A stretch of DNA of 64,000 nucleotides from Catonia carolina (Eukaryota; Arthropoda; Insecta; Hemiptera; Achilidae). The stretch covers positions 69,182,501 to 69,246,500 of the forward strand of contig JAQMRL010000006.1 in the NCBI GenBank assembly GCA_035578175.1. The letters are read 5' to 3'. The position numbers and the translations under genes are program-made. Below the pieces are notes generated by a model. The model worked only from the letters and a program-made list of their open reading frames with translations, searched no databases and had not been told where the DNA came from. Shown here piece after piece: positions 11,226-22,506 of the stretch. Each line of letters opens with the position of its first letter. Position 1 is the stretch's first letter.

Positions 11226-11480
11226 GAATATTTTTAGTGTTAGAACGATTTCTTTTTTTTATGAACGTAATAAAAATTAATTTTTAACAGGAAATTTTAT
11301 ACGTTGGAATTTTGGTTGGCAATTGCAGGCTTACGCTTGCAAGTTTTCGAAATAAGGGCTGGCCCGTTTTGTACACCCTTATTCAAATTAAATGGCTTTA
11401 GATCAAACTTTTAAATATTGTTTCGGCACTGAAAGGGTTAAATAAATTAATTTAAAAAAAATAAATGCTATTGTTTACAT
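11226..11480. other. AT-rich spacer
   Basis: No gene seen. A small inverted motif (GCAATTGCAGGCTTACGCTTGC) lies near 11320-11341. Confidence 0.35.
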
Positions 11481-11488
11481 TTCTTTCC

Positions 11489-11893
11489 GTTGTTGTTTAG
11501 GTCAACAGCCGAAAGGCTGGTTTGAACCTCTAGAGGTTTTACTAAGTAAAAACGAGGAGTAAGGTGGTTTACCATTGCCTGCCTCACTGAGTTGAAAGAA
11601 TATGCTTATCAGCATGCCAGGCCCTCCGAAAAGCACTCACTTTCCACCCTGCAAATGACACCTTCACTTCATTCATCACAGGGTCTGGCTGCATAGTGAA
11701 ATTCATTACTCTCAGAGGAGATAACTCTGACTAGTGTCTTTTACACCTATACCTCTTCTGTTCTTAAATAGTTCAGTCATATAAGTGGCTGACTATGTGA
11801 TAAGAAACAGAACTATTTTTTTTAGCCCTGGACCAAACAGATAGAGTGCATTAAAATAACACTCCACCTGCCTGTTTTGGGCATTATTTCTTT
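11489..11893 (-). repeat. Family B SINE-like copy (B4), near full length
   Basis: Runs from the inverted tail GTTGTTGTTTAGGTCAACAG to the inverted head CCTGCCTGTTTTGGGC. Flanking ATTTCTTT at about 11478-11486 and 11887-11894 is a likely short target duplication. Confidence 0.75.
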
Positions 11894-12079
11894 ACATGAA
11901 TCTAATAATTTGCACACCTTTGTACTTCAAAAACCTCCCACCTGTATTTAATAATACGTTAAATAATTAAAATTAAAAATCCTTTTTATGAGACAATGCG
12001 TCTCATGCCTGTTGGAAATTTTTTAAAAAGATCTATTTTTGACATACGTCCAAAACCTTTAGTATTACTGTATCTATTC

Positions 12080-12445
12080 TTTAAAAGGAATCGAATGACA
12101 ATATTTCTGTTTCCAAATTCCCATTTTGATTTCTTAACTTCCAGTTTTAGACCAAATCAGGTCAAAACCGGATCTGCAAACCCAATGGTTTCTGTATCTA
12201 CTCAGAGGAATCGAATGACACTAATTTTGTTTCCAAATTCCGACTTTGATTTCATGACTTAGGCTATGGTTTCGAGCCACTTCCGGTTGAAATCGGAACT
12301 TCAAATCCAATCCAGACCCACTAACTTTTTGTGTAAATTACGAATCCGAAAACCGTTTGTTGCTATCTCTTGTAGTTTTTTATTTGGATTTCTTAACTTC
12401 CGGTTTTGGGCCACTGGCGGTCAAAACCGGAACTTCAAACTTTTG
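12080..12445. repeat. Degenerate tandem repeat, about three units
   Basis: Units share GGAATCGAATGACA, TTTCCAAATTCC, TTTGATTTC-TTAACTTCCG and GGTCAAAACCGGAACTTCAAA-like strings, near 12085-12180, 12205-12310 and 12380-12440. Each unit contains a short dyad (CCGGTTTTGG / GGTCAAAACCGG). Open frames of 88 and 60 codons across it (11996-12262, 12266-12448) follow the repeat and are not convincing genes. Confidence 0.6.
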
Positions 12446-13029
12446 TAGTTTCTGACATCTAGGTGTGACAGACGGACGGACAAGGGAAAATTAAAGATGA
12501 CAATTTTAAAAATTGCTATCAATAAAAAAATAATATTGACAAAAAATAAAATAAAAAAAGAAAGTTAAAGCAGTACCACGCCCATTTTATTTTTTAATTT
12601 TTGTTTCTCTTGTACTTAAACGAACATTTTAATTAATATTCAACAATTGCTGCTGTTGTAACTCATGACGAGTTAATTTATCTTTTATACATGAATAAAA
12701 ATTTAGTTATTAGTTTCTTAGGGTTTAATAAATTGAGTCCAATATTTTGGTTGAATTTTTTTATGTTCAAAATTTTAATTGGACCGTTCAAATTGGCAAT
12801 TTGTCTTAGTATGTATAAGTTTATTCATGAAAATTTAAGGTCTTGTATTTAAATTATAATGAATTTGATAGGGGTTAATTTGACAGCCTTTTAAAATGAT
12901 AAAATAATTAACTTCTGTATGTTTTGTATCAACACTAAGGTAAGAGCCTACTGGTAGGAAGATCTGCTCTGGCAGACGGTGGTCGAGCCAAAGATGTTTA
13001 TGCTCGACTGTTTATATATTATGGATATA
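12446..13029. other. AT-rich spacer, no gene seen
   Basis: No tRNA-like boxes and no open frame of note. Confidence 0.4.
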
Positions 13030-13374
13030 AATCGATTTTTTAAGATTTTAGCCTCAGTGTGCATTTTACGACAACATCAAATTTATAGGAAATTAAAAGA
13101 TCTACAACTTTTGTTAGAGTATTTTTCTCTACAGAGCCTAGTTTAGCGTGAAAGAGAGATTTTCTGTATTTTTAAGCCAAACTGAGGTCGATTTTCATTT
13201 TGCGTCTTTCATTCATGATTAAAATAAGGTTAGGTTTATTTGAGGTTAGTTTTTTGTTTATTTTCAATGTTTTATTACTAATAAAACCTAATTATTACCT
13301 AATGTCTATTAGGTTATATTGCTCATTATTTGGATTGGCAAGAGAAAGCTGTGTGAGTGTTTCACACCAGATTT
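13030..13374 (-). mobile_element. Family A partial copy (A4), 5' part only
   Basis: Holds the inverted first third of family A: GATCTACAACTTTTGTT, TCTCTACAGAGCCTAGTTTAG, CATGATTAAAATAAGG and the inverted start GAGTGTTTCACACCAGA. The CA tract and 3' third are absent. Confidence 0.75.
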
Positions 13375-14140
13375 TTCATTTTAAAATCAGTTTTAATAGG
13401 TCAACTTTGTGTTTTTCTAAAAGTTATTAACGAATTATTGATCCAGTAGGGTACATATCTAGATGGACTAGATTCTGAAGACGATTAATCAATTTAAAAT
13501 AAACCTAAATCTGTTTTCTTTTAAAACTAGTTTATTTAATTTAAATCATGACGATATAAACGTGACTGTACTTCACATTTAACCAAATAACTAAAAATAT
13601 AAAACTAAATTGACCCTTAACACTACCGCGCCTAAGTTATTCTTTTAGAAAAATAAAATAAAATAAAATAAACCTTTAAAATGATCTGCGAATTTTATTT
13701 TAATATAATATTAAATTTGACCTTTAAATATTACTTTTCTTTATTTAAAAAATAAATATGACATAATGGGGAACATAATACGAACAAATATTTTAATGCC
13801 ACGCCTAAAATATGGTATCATTTATTTTGTTGTGTAGAATAACATTTAAATATGTTTGTTATAATGTAGAGAACTGGATCCGAAACTTATGGGAATATTT
13901 TATAAAAGGTGAGATACGCCCCTTGGTCACCTACAGTGGTCAAACCCCCCGCTATGATCATTTTGTTCATTCCATCGCCCGTCATGCTAAGGGTAAAAAA
14001 TATAATTAGTTTATATCATATTTCCATTTTAAGTAAATATTAATTTTATTATTTTACTTTTTTTATAAATTTAATATAAATTTTAAAATATATTATGCTA
14101 AAAATTGTTCGCGGGCTTATTGCAACCGCTCAGAGTATTT
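13375..14140. other. AT-rich spacer, no gene seen
   Basis: Contains a short (AAAAT)n run near 13650-13670. Open frames at 13200-13430 and 13812-14009 overlap repeat ends or AT-rich DNA and look incidental. Confidence 0.4.
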
Positions 14141-14162
14141 TTTTTTAATCCATAATTTGTGT

Positions 14163-14563
14163 ACATGCCCAAAACGGGCAGGTGGAGTGTTATTTTAATT
14201 GCACTCTATCTGTTTGGTCCAGGGCTAAAAAAAATAGTTCTGTTTCTTATCACATAGTCAGCCACCTATATGACTGAACTATTTTAAGAACAGAAGAGGT
14301 AGAGGTGTAAAAGACACTAGTCAGAGTTATCTCCTCTGAGAGTAATGAATTTCACTATGCAGCCAGACCCTGTGGTGAATGAAGTGAAGGTGTCATTTGC
14401 AGGTTGGAAAGTGAGTGTTTTTCGGAGGGCCTGGCATGCTGATAAGCATAATCTTTCAACTCAGTGAAGAAGGCAATGGTAAACCACCTTACTCCTCGTT
14501 TTTTTACTTAGTAAAATCTCTAGAGGTTCAAACTAGCCTTTCGGCTGTTGACCTAAACAACAA
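14163..14563 (+). repeat. Family B copy (B5) inserted in family C
   Basis: Full-length copy from GCCCAAAACGGGCAGGTGG to GTTGACCTAAACAACAAAA. The left flank AATTTGTGTAC and right flank ATGTGTGTAC are the two halves of one point in family C, so B5 sits inside copy C2 and carries a ~10-bp target duplication. Confidence 0.75.
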
Positions 14564-14564
14564 A

Positions 14565-14878
14565 AATGTGTGTACGTTGCAATCTGTTCAATTATGGAAT
14601 AATAACCAACCCCATGACTCAATGAGATGAGGATAATGACTCATATGTATGATGTGTAAATAAGATGTATTCTTGTACAGACTCAGGCCAACCATTCCTG
14701 AGAGAGTATGGTTAATTGGACCCCAACCATTAAAAGTACACCGGTAACCACAGTTTAGTATTAAAATTCGTACAAAAGTAGAACTACCTTTACTAGGATT
14801 TGAACCAGGAACCTTCGTCTCAGCTGGTAAACATCTGATTCGTGGCGACAACTTACCCCTAGATCAACCCGGTAGGTT
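14565..14878 (-). repeat. Family C tRNA-derived SINE (C2), split by B5
   Basis: Minus-strand head ACCTACCGGGTTGATCTAGG with B box GGTTCAAATCC. The outer end of this copy (ATAATTTGTGTAC) lies at 14144-14160 on the far side of B5. Its A box has one change (GGTTGATC). Confidence 0.8.
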
Positions 14879-14898
14879 GGCGATCATATTATCAGCAA

Positions 14899-15055
14899 TT
14901 TTTACTTTTTCTTGCCTTCTATGAATATACAGGGAACGAAAGTATTGTATTCATATCGAGTTTTCGTAATTCAAATTTCAATGGTAATCCATGTTTTCAG
15001 GCTACCTGAACAAAAAAACAAGGTTTTACCGATAATTATCTGAATGTGTGTGTGT

Positions 15056-15089
<34 letters not shown>

Positions 15090-15345
15090 GTGCGCGCGTG
15101 CAAAATATCTCAAGGACGAAATGGCGAACGAATTTGAAAGTAGAAACTTAAGTACCAACTAGGAACTTAAGAACTAACGTACCATTACAGACCCGACAAA
15201 ATTTTCACAAAATAAGTCACCCGTATTAGTATAAATTTATTCGATTTTTCATATTTTTGCAATTTCCTCATAAAAGGCTTCAAGAATTTTAATTAAAATC
15301 TCATTATCTACGTACAACATTTTTTTATGATCTATATTCTACAAA
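14899..15345 (-). mobile_element. Family A partial copy (A5)
   Basis: Inverted 3' section: CTTTTTCTTGCCTTCTATG, AAGTATTGTATTCATATCGAG, then a (TG)n/(CG)n tract at 15043-15100 and AAATATCTCAAGGACGAAAT. The microsatellite here has a long alternating GC core (GCGCGCGCGC), unlike other copies. Confidence 0.65.
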
Positions 15346-15369
15346 ATAGGGTGCGGTAAGTCTGTGTAG

Positions 15370-15506
15370 GACCAATCGATAAAAACATGTTCTGGGTTCA
15401 GGAAGCCAAAACGTGTAGGCTATATTCAGTGAAAACTTGATTTGGAAAAATTAACATGAAAACAATACTTTCGTTGCCAATGTATTCATATAGGTCAAGA
15501 GAAAGT
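15370..15506 (+). mobile_element. Family A 3'-end fragment
   Basis: Plus-strand end section only: GACCAATCGATAAAAACATG through GTCAAGAGAAAGT. It lies head to head with the inverted fragment at 14899-15345. Confidence 0.7.
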
Positions 15507-15551
15507 AAAAAAAAAAAAACATAAATGTGTGCTGTTTCGTCCATTTGCTAT

Positions 15552-15963
15552 TCTATTGATTGTTGTTGTTGTTGTTTAGGTCATCAGCCAAAAAACTGGT
15601 TTGAACCTCTAGAGGTTTTACTAAGTAAAACAAGGAGTGAGGTGGTTTACCACTGCCTTCCTCACTGAGTGAAAAATTACGCTTATCAGCATGCCGGGCC
15701 CTCTGAAAAGCACAGATTTTCCACTCTGCAAATGACACCTTCACTTCATTCACCACAGGGTCTGGCTGTACAATGAAATTCATTACTTTCAGAAGAGACA
15801 ACTCTGATTAGTGTCTTTTGCACCTCTACCTCTTCTGTTCTTAAATGATTCAGTCATTTAATTGGCTGACCATGTGATAAGAAACAGAACTATTTATTTT
15901 AGCCCTGCAATGGACAGATTGAGTGTAAATAAATTGACACGCTACCTGTCTGTTAAGGGCAGA
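15552..15963 (-). repeat. Family B copy (B6)
   Basis: Full-length inverted copy from TTGTTGTTGTTGTTTAGGTC to CCTGTCTGTTAAGGGCAG. It holds an 82-codon frame (15553-15801) that recurs in other copies (VVNEVKVSFAEWKICAFQRA). Confidence 0.75.
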
Positions 15964-16439
15964 TTCTATTGATTAAAGAACACATTCCACTGCTGCCATA
16001 ATATTTTGGCCAAACTCTAATCAAGAATATTCAACAGTGTTGTTAATATTTTGACAGCCGAGAGCAAGTTTAAATTTTATTTATGTTTCTCATTAGGTAT
16101 ATAACTATCTATCTATCTGCCACATCTGTTAACCTTATTCTATTTGCATATTTATAACCATGTATTGCATATTATTTTTTTTAATTATTAAAAAAATAAA
16201 TAAATAAAACAAATTGAAATCGTTTAATCTATATTTCATCGTCGTTTAACTTCACACAAAATTATAGTATAGTACTTCGAAGTTGTATTTTTTATTTATT
16301 TTTATGTTTCAAGTTTTTTATATTTTTGACAGTTCATTTTTTTAATAGCCTACAGATTTGTAATTTAAATTTCGGTAACAATAGTAGGGTACAAAGTTGT
16401 TTTGTAACAAAAAAAATCTACTCAATTGACTTCCTCTTG
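15964..16439. other. AT-rich spacer, possible LINE 3' tail
   Basis: Ends its first part with TTAATTATTAAAAAAATAAATAAATAAAAC near 16176-16209, which looks like a LINE tail, but no coding part precedes it. No gene seen. Confidence 0.3.
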
Positions 16440-17510
16440 CCAATGGAAAAAACATGCGTATTTATCTATACATTTATCTGTACACCCCTCGGCCACCTAC
16501 GCCCATTCCGAAGGAATTTAAGCAGCCTAGTGGCTCCAAAGCGCTACCTAGAAACCCACAACCCCTGAGAGGCCAACCCAAATGAGTGGGTGCGGTCACG
16601 TCCGCAGGGCGCCCCACTCCCCTCAGTATTCATGTAAACGTTGGACGAGTCACCGTCGAGCTCGTTACGCAGCTAATGCTTTGCATGTGGCTCTACCACA
16701 CATGGATGTTCTGCGCACAACCGTGTACTACGAATAGTACACGGGGGTGCTGCAGCCAGCGCCCGTTACCTCAAAGCAATGAGGATTGGGTAGCTAAACT
16801 GCAGTTCTATGGGCACGCTCTGTGTGGTCTGGGGCGTGCCCCCGCAAAACGAAATAACAATATAAACTATTGTCACCGTCACCCCCTTTGATTAGGTGCT
16901 TGCTGCCGGCTATCAAAGCTTCCGACGTAGCGACAGAGGGAGCCGCCAATAATTCCGAGAGGAGTGGTAGGCTTGTGGCGGCGTACCGACAGAGGCCTTT
17001 ATCAACAAGGCCAAGACCAAAAACCGCTCTTTACCACAGCGCTCTCGGCAACTATAAAGAACGCTACACTGAGCCTAGAGATTGAATTCCGATCCAGACA
17101 GCAGACAAGACGTCCACCATCGGCACACGGCTACCGGACTCCATCGAAGGCTCATCGACGGCCCCCCAAGAAAGAAGATGATGTTTCCGCTGACCGACCC
17201 AGAAGCGTAAGCCGTCGACCGGACCGTCATCACCCACTGCTGCGAGCGATGCCCACAGCGGTCCCTCGACCGAACCTTACGCCCACCGAATCCGACGAAG
17301 CAGCCATCGACGCACTACTGCGAAGGAAGAAGATGACGTCTCCGCTGGACGACGACACGCCGTGTCGCCCAGCCTCCGACCGCCACGACGACTACGACCG
17401 ACGCTTCTCCAAGACGACCACCGCTTAAACGGCCCTCTAAAGGGCCTCCAAAAATTAAAGGTTTTAACTCGCCACTTATTGTCGCCATCCGGTGACACTA
17501 CGTTTAATCA
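16440..17510 (+). pseudogene. GC-rich island, probable LINE 5' region with broken ORF1
   Basis: The composition switches sharply from AT-rich to GC-rich and back. A 154-codon frame (16964-17428) is rich in Arg, Pro and Asp (RRPPKKEDDVSADRPRS, ESDEAAIDALLRRKKMTS) and ends in a stop. In the next frame the sequence goes on as PPLKRPSKGPPKIKG and FNSPLIVAIR, so one frameshift separates two halves of a basic protein. Basic, proline-rich N-termini like this are usual in ORF1 (gag-like) proteins of Jockey/I-type LINEs. That is an inference: no zinc knuckle and no ORF2 are present. The island ends 12 bases before family-A copy A6. A processed pseudogene of a GC-rich host gene is the alternative. Confidence 0.45.
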
Positions 17511-17521
17511 TAAGTAAAAAA

Positions 17522-18503
17522 TCTGGTGTGAAACACTCACACAACTTTCTCTTGCCAATGCAAATAATTTACAATATAATTTAACATTAGTAATAAAATA
17601 TTAGAAATAAACAAAAAACTAACCTCAATAAACATAACCTTATTTTAATCATGAGTGAAACACTCAATGAAAATCAACCTCAGTCTGGCTTAAAAATACG
17701 GAAAATCACTATTTCACGCTAAACTAGGCTCTGTAGAGAAAAATACGTTAAATAAAAGTTGTAGATATTTAAATTTCCTATAAATTTGGTTATATACACT
17801 TTTGTCGTAAAATGCATACTAAGGCCAAAATCTTAAAAAAATCAATTTTTCACACGTTTTCGTGAGAAAAAATCAGAAAATCGCTAATTACTGCTAAACT
17901 AAGCGTCATACAAAAAAATGTTTGAAACAGAAGTTGTAGGTTTTTAAATTCTCTACAACTTTTATTATATAAGTTTTTGCGCTAAAATTTATATTAAAGC
18001 CGTAATCTTAAAAAAACAACGTTTTTACGTGAAAACAGCCTCACCGAGAATTTCAGCAAACATGGCGCCTACCCTATCTTGTAGAGAATAAAAAATTGAG
18101 TAAAATAGGCGATTTTAAAAAAAATCGTAGGACCAGTTTTTGAGAAAATCGCAAAAAAGTGAAAAATTATACGAATAAACTACTACTTCCGGTTGACCGA
18201 TTTTGATGAAAATGTTCGTGTCGCGTCCGGTAGTGGTATGTAACTTAAGTTTCAAGTTTCAAGTTCGTACGATGTTCCGTTCTTGAGATATTCTGTTCAC
18301 ACATACACACACACACACACACACAGACACACACACACACACACACACACATACACAGACACACACACAGACCAATCGCTAAAAACATGTTTTTTGGGTT
18401 CAGGGGGTCTGAAAACGTATAGATCCGGTGAAAACTCGATTTCGAAAAATCGACATGAAAACAATACTTTCCTTCCTATATATTCATATAGGCAAGAGAA
18501 AGT
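17522..18503 (+). mobile_element. Family A full-length copy (A6)
   Basis: From TCTGGTGTGAAACACTC to GGCAAGAGAAAGT, flanked by A-runs (AAAAAA left, AAAAA right). The (CA)n tract at 18298-18370 is interrupted by GACA and ATACACAGA units. Nearly identical to copies at 30556 and 34558. Confidence 0.85.
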
Positions 18504-18519
18504 AAAAATGTTTATTTAA

Positions 18520-18825
18520 TCCCTAATTCTGTGTACGTTGTTTCAATTGAAAACACAATAAGTAACCACGCTGTCCAATGAGATAAGGGTGGTATGTATG
18601 ACGTGTAAATGAGGTGTTGTATTGTACAGACTTAAAGCGACCATTTCTGAAAGAGTATGGTTAACTGAATTCCAACCATCAAAATACACTGGTAATTTTG
18701 TACAGTACTCAAATCTGTATAAAAGGCTTCACTAAAATTTGAATTACGGAACCTTCGTCTCTCGTCTCTGAAAATCATCTGACTTCGGGGACGACTCAAT
18801 CGCTAGACCAACCCATTGGGTGAGT
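18520..18825 (-). repeat. Family C tRNA-derived SINE (C3), diverged
   Basis: Inverted body from GTGTACGTTGTTTCAATTG to the head GACCAACCCATTGGGT. The B box is degraded (AATTTGAATTACG on the plus strand) and the central hairpin of the head is deleted. Confidence 0.7.
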
Positions 18826-18839
18826 AATTAATGTAATAC

Positions 18840-19650
18840 GAAAACATCAACTAATTTTAATTCATGAGTGAAAGACGCTAAATTAAAATCAACCTCCGTT
18901 CGATTTAAAATTACGGAAAATCACTACTTGACGCTAAACTAGGCTCTAGAAAAATATGTTCGAAATAAAAGTTGTAGGTTTTTATTTCCTATAACTAGGA
19001 TTATATACACTTTGCCGTAAAATTTATGTTAAGGTCGCATGCTTTAGCCCCCTGAACCCAAAAACATTTTTTAGCGATTGTTCTGTGTGTGAACAAAATA
19101 TTTCGAGAATGAAATATCATAAAAGGTTGAAACTTGTAACTTATCTTCAGTACAACTAGGGGACCCGACACGAACATTTTCATCAAAATCGGTTAAACAG
19201 AAGAACTAGTTTACTCGTGCAATTTCACTTTTCTACGATTTTCTCAAAAACGGCTTATACTAATTTTATTTCTTAAATCACCTCATTTACTAAACTTGTT
19301 ATGCTTTTCAAAATAAAATAAGCACCATATTTCAGGCACGGCATATTTTCATACGTTACAAAAAATTATTTCATCTTCCACCGTCTGCATTAGTAGTAAT
19401 TGCAGAACAGTCGGAGGACGTTAAACAAAAAAAAATGAAAAACTAATAATCGTATTTTACGATAAAATTGTATATAATCAAAGTAATAAAACTTTTAGTT
19501 TTTCATTTAGCGTCATTGACAATGATTAAAAAATTTTCGATATGATATTATTTTTGATTTTACACTGATTACTCATCATCAAACATAGGTTATATATTTC
19601 ATTGGCAAGTGAAAGTCGTGTGAGTGTTTCACACCAGATATTTAGCTATA
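18840..19650. mobile_element. Family A mosaic (A7): a plus part joined to minus parts
   Basis: 18840-19035 reads as plus-strand family A (CATGAGTGAAAGACGC, GGAAAATCACTACTTG, AAAGTTGTAGGTTTTTA). From 19040 the sequence turns to inverted family A (CCCCTGAACCC, GCGATTGTTCTG, ATCGGTTAAACAG), and 19440-19645 continues it to GTGAGTGTTTCACACCAGA. A family D fragment interrupts the inverted part at 19337-19430. The switch at about 19037 suggests a head-to-head pair or an inversion. Confidence 0.65.
19337..19430 (+). repeat. Family D SINE 3' fragment
   Basis: Shares CAGGCACGGCATATTTTCAT, CGTTACAAAAAAT, ATTTCATC and GACGTTAAA with the full copies at 26313 and 28945. It lacks the tRNA-like head and sits inside family A copy A7. 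Confidence 0.65.
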
Positions 19651-19734
19651 GAATAAACTCTCGAGATACTGCCTTTGAATTTTGAATCGATAAGCACAAA
19701 ACAATATCAAAAACTTTTTTTATTTATTTTGTCA

Positions 19735-19868
19735 CATCAACATTTTCGTTATTAGGTATCGTTAAGGAACGGTGGGTTTGAACGTGTAATAATTTTCCAG
19801 ACCCTGGCCGGAAATCGAACCCAGTACTTCCTCTTTGCAGCGTAACCACTGAACACGGAGCGGGACAA
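19735..19868 (-). repeat. tRNA-derived SINE fragment (family E-like)
   Basis: Minus strand reads CCGTGTTCAGTGGTTACG (A-box region), then GGGTTCGATTTCCGGCC (B box) and CAGGGTCTGG. Related heads lie at 28155-28236 and 41628-41742. Confidence 0.6.
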
Positions 19869-19904
19869 ATCGTTATTTTTGAAAATTTTAATCGAAGTAC
19901 ATAT

Positions 19905-20303
19905 GATTGTTGTTGTTTAGGTCATCAGCCGAAAGGCTGGTTTGAACCTGTAGAGGTTTTACTAAGTAAAACGAGGAGTGAGGTGGTTTACAATTGCCTT
20001 CCTCACTGAGTGGAAAAGTACGCTTATCAGCATGCCGGGCCCTCTGAAAAGCACATATTTTCCATTCTGCAAATGACACCTTCACTTCATTCACCACAGG
20101 GTCTGGCTGTATAATGAAATTCATTACTTCCAGAGGAAATAACTCTGATTAGTGTCTTTTACACCTCTACCTCTTCTGTTCTTAAATGATTCAGTCATTT
20201 AATTGGCTGACCATGTGATAAGAAACAGAACTATTTATTTTAGCCCTGCAATGAACAGATTGAGCGTACATAATTTGACACTCCACCTGTCTGTTATGGG
20301 CAC
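19905..20303 (-). repeat. Family B copy (B7)
   Basis: Full-length inverted copy from TTGTTGTTTAGGTCATCAGC to CCTGTCTGTTATGGGCAC. The 78-codon frame at 19888-20124 is the same recurrent frame as in B6 and B9. Confidence 0.75.
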
Positions 20304-21209
20304 TACATATGATTATCTAAATTTTTGGGGAGCTTGACTAATTTCAAAAAAAATAATTCATATAGGCCTAATGTATGAAAAAAGCTTTCCGATTCGGGAA
20401 AATCAGAATAGTAGTGTCTTGGTCTAAAATGAATAACACGCATATCATAAAAATATTACTGAAAAAACTAGTTTTTAGGTTTCATAAAAATAAACCATGC
20501 ATCACGCAACGTGATAAGCCATAAAAATTGAAGTTTGGAATTTTTTTTATTAAATCTGAAGGAATTAAAAGTAAAAAATAAATGGCGAAAATTTTTGTAC
20601 ATACAACAATATATATAACTTTGGAAAAAAAATCGTTGAAATATTTTGGTACAATTTCTATCAACAAAGAACTGAACGGTGTGGTGAACCGAACTGTTGA
20701 AGTGTCATTGTCAAGGTCATGAGCGAGTAAGCTAATGATTACTGTATAAAAACAGAGACCGGTTACAGTTGAATCCGATTTTTATAGTAGCCAGTAAAAA
20801 AGTGAGACGGAATGTTAAGTTTGTAAGGTTGTTCCACACTGTGTCATATCAGTTCCGTTCGGATCGTATCAGATTTATTTCCTCACTCACTCGTCATCTT
20901 ATATAATTCTTCTTCCAAGTTTCCTCGAATTTGGCCCAACATTACTCTTTATTACCTCTCTGTTTCACTGAATCATCACTCCTCGATTAAGGTCAACTCA
21001 CACGAACAGCAACCCGCGACAATTTAACTAGAAAATTGTCGCAGATTGTAGTTGTGTTGTCGTCGAAACGGACTGCCTTCCGATTAAATTTTTCTCGTCG
21101 GGGAGACGCTACTTAAAGTCCGTTCAGGTGACAGTACAACAACAGCTGAACGACACCTATAATATGTTTTTTTAGTTTTTACCCCAATTGGAGCATTTCA
21201 GTCATCTCA
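20304..21209. other. Unassigned spacer
   Basis: No gene seen. Around 20990-21140 the sequence becomes less AT-rich and contains ACAATTTAACTAGAAAATTGT, a short dyad, next to GTCGTCGAAACGGACTG. It may be part of an unrecognised DNA transposon. Confidence 0.3.
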
Positions 21210-21490
21210 TGTTCATTTAATCTTTGAAGAACGAGCTGCGGAGGTAGCTAGTTGCTGCCTCTTTTGCTCCCACATCCTTTTCATATTTTTTGATCTTGCA
21301 CCCCTCATCTTTTCTGTTGTGATTATGTTAGGTTGTTTTCTTTTATTGAAGGGGATTTGAGTTAGCTTATTTTCCTTTAAAACCTTCTTTTCGTCTCTTT
21401 CTTTTATCATTTTTCAGTTATACTCAAGTCCTTCATGTCGGATTTTATCTCTTGGATCCATTTATTTTGGGTCTTGCACCTGAGTTGGTA
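21210..21490 (-). pseudogene. LINE ORF2 extreme C-terminus relic
   Basis: Minus strand gives KTQNKWIQEIKSDMKDLSIT, a stop-interrupted KERDEKKVL segment and a basic tail containing MRGARSKNMKRMWEQKRQQ. The order W-EI-DM-L, then R--R, then a lysine/arginine tail with K-MW/IW is shared with the LINE at 60438-61355 (IREIANDLQL-like block, RSIKEFQGG, EGMQAIWAERRK). Only the last ~90 residues remain. Confidence 0.55.
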
Positions 21491-21612
21491 ATCACCTATA
21501 ATATTACCTACCTATAATATTACCTACCTATAATATAGGACACCTATAATACTCGTATTATACTGAAATTATGAAATTTTTTTAGTACTAAAACAGATTT
21601 CGAAGAGGAAGC
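21491..21612. repeat. Short tandem repeat
   Basis: CTATAATATTACCTAC is repeated about three times at 21498-21536, then in shortened form with ACACCTATAATA. Confidence 0.5.
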
Positions 21613-22311
21613 TTAAAGGGCCTGCCACACAAAATGCTATCTACGTCCTGGGTTCCGGTCAGGTGATCGTAGCGTGCAAAATATGTTTTGTATGCTATGA
21701 TTAGCAATGAAGCGTGACACACAGAGTGCGTTCTGATCGTGCGGACGACAGCAGAAAGCTGCGGGCAGAAACTGAACGATCTTCTACGAGACAGTTTGAA
21801 ACCGAACGCATTGCGATCCGTACGTGTTCGTTATAGGTATAAATTGTACTGTTTGTCACAAAGTACATAAATGTCACTCTAAATGTACATATGTACATAT
21901 GTCACTCATTGAGGCATACATGTCATATGATTGAGGATATGTCATTTTCATTGAGGCAGTTCTATGCTGTCGTTATTTATATGACATAGATTGTGAACAT
22001 ATCTGTGAAAGCGGTCTTTATGTAATGAAAGTTCTGTACATAGTTTATTATACTCTCTGAACTGTAATCGTTTTTTTTTTGTTTATATCGTGTACCCCCA
22101 CTGTACATTTATTCTTTTTCTTTTTGAGAGATAACACGAATATAGTACCAGCTCCTTTCTCTTCTGATGAAGAACTCATCAGGACTGACCGAATGAACTG
22201 AACGCATTCTTTGTGTCAGAGAAGATCACACTTGAGATTGGAGTGCGTTCATTTGCCCGGAACGAAGGACGCAGATCGCATTCTGTGCATGAACCGCCCT
22301 TTATGTTGCTT
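21613..22311. mobile_element. Candidate non-autonomous DNA transposon with imperfect TIRs
   Basis: The left end AAAGGGCCTGCCACACAAAA and the right end, inverted, AAAGGGCGGTTCATGCACAG align as ~24-bp imperfect inverted repeats finishing at AATGC. Inner parts also mirror each other loosely (GTGCGTTCTGATC near 21728 and GAGTGCGTTC near 22240). No transposase frame is present. An hAT-like or similar MITE is plausible; a clear target duplication is not seen. Confidence 0.4.
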
Positions 22312-22506
22312 TTATTGCATTGTACAAATAAATTGTGTTGCGCTCATTCCATAATAGAAAATAAATATGAGAGCCGATTTAAATAACTGTTTCATTTTTT
22401 AAGAAAGTACGATGACAAATTTTTAAATGAATAAAAGTAGCCTACCTCTGACCACATTCAAATTTAAAGAAGTAAAAAATACCTCTCTATGTTTTTCGTT
22501 GAAGCC

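Noticed and set aside
12080..12445. Protein-coding gene across 11996-12448
   Set aside because: The frames follow a degenerate tandem repeat and share no known motif.
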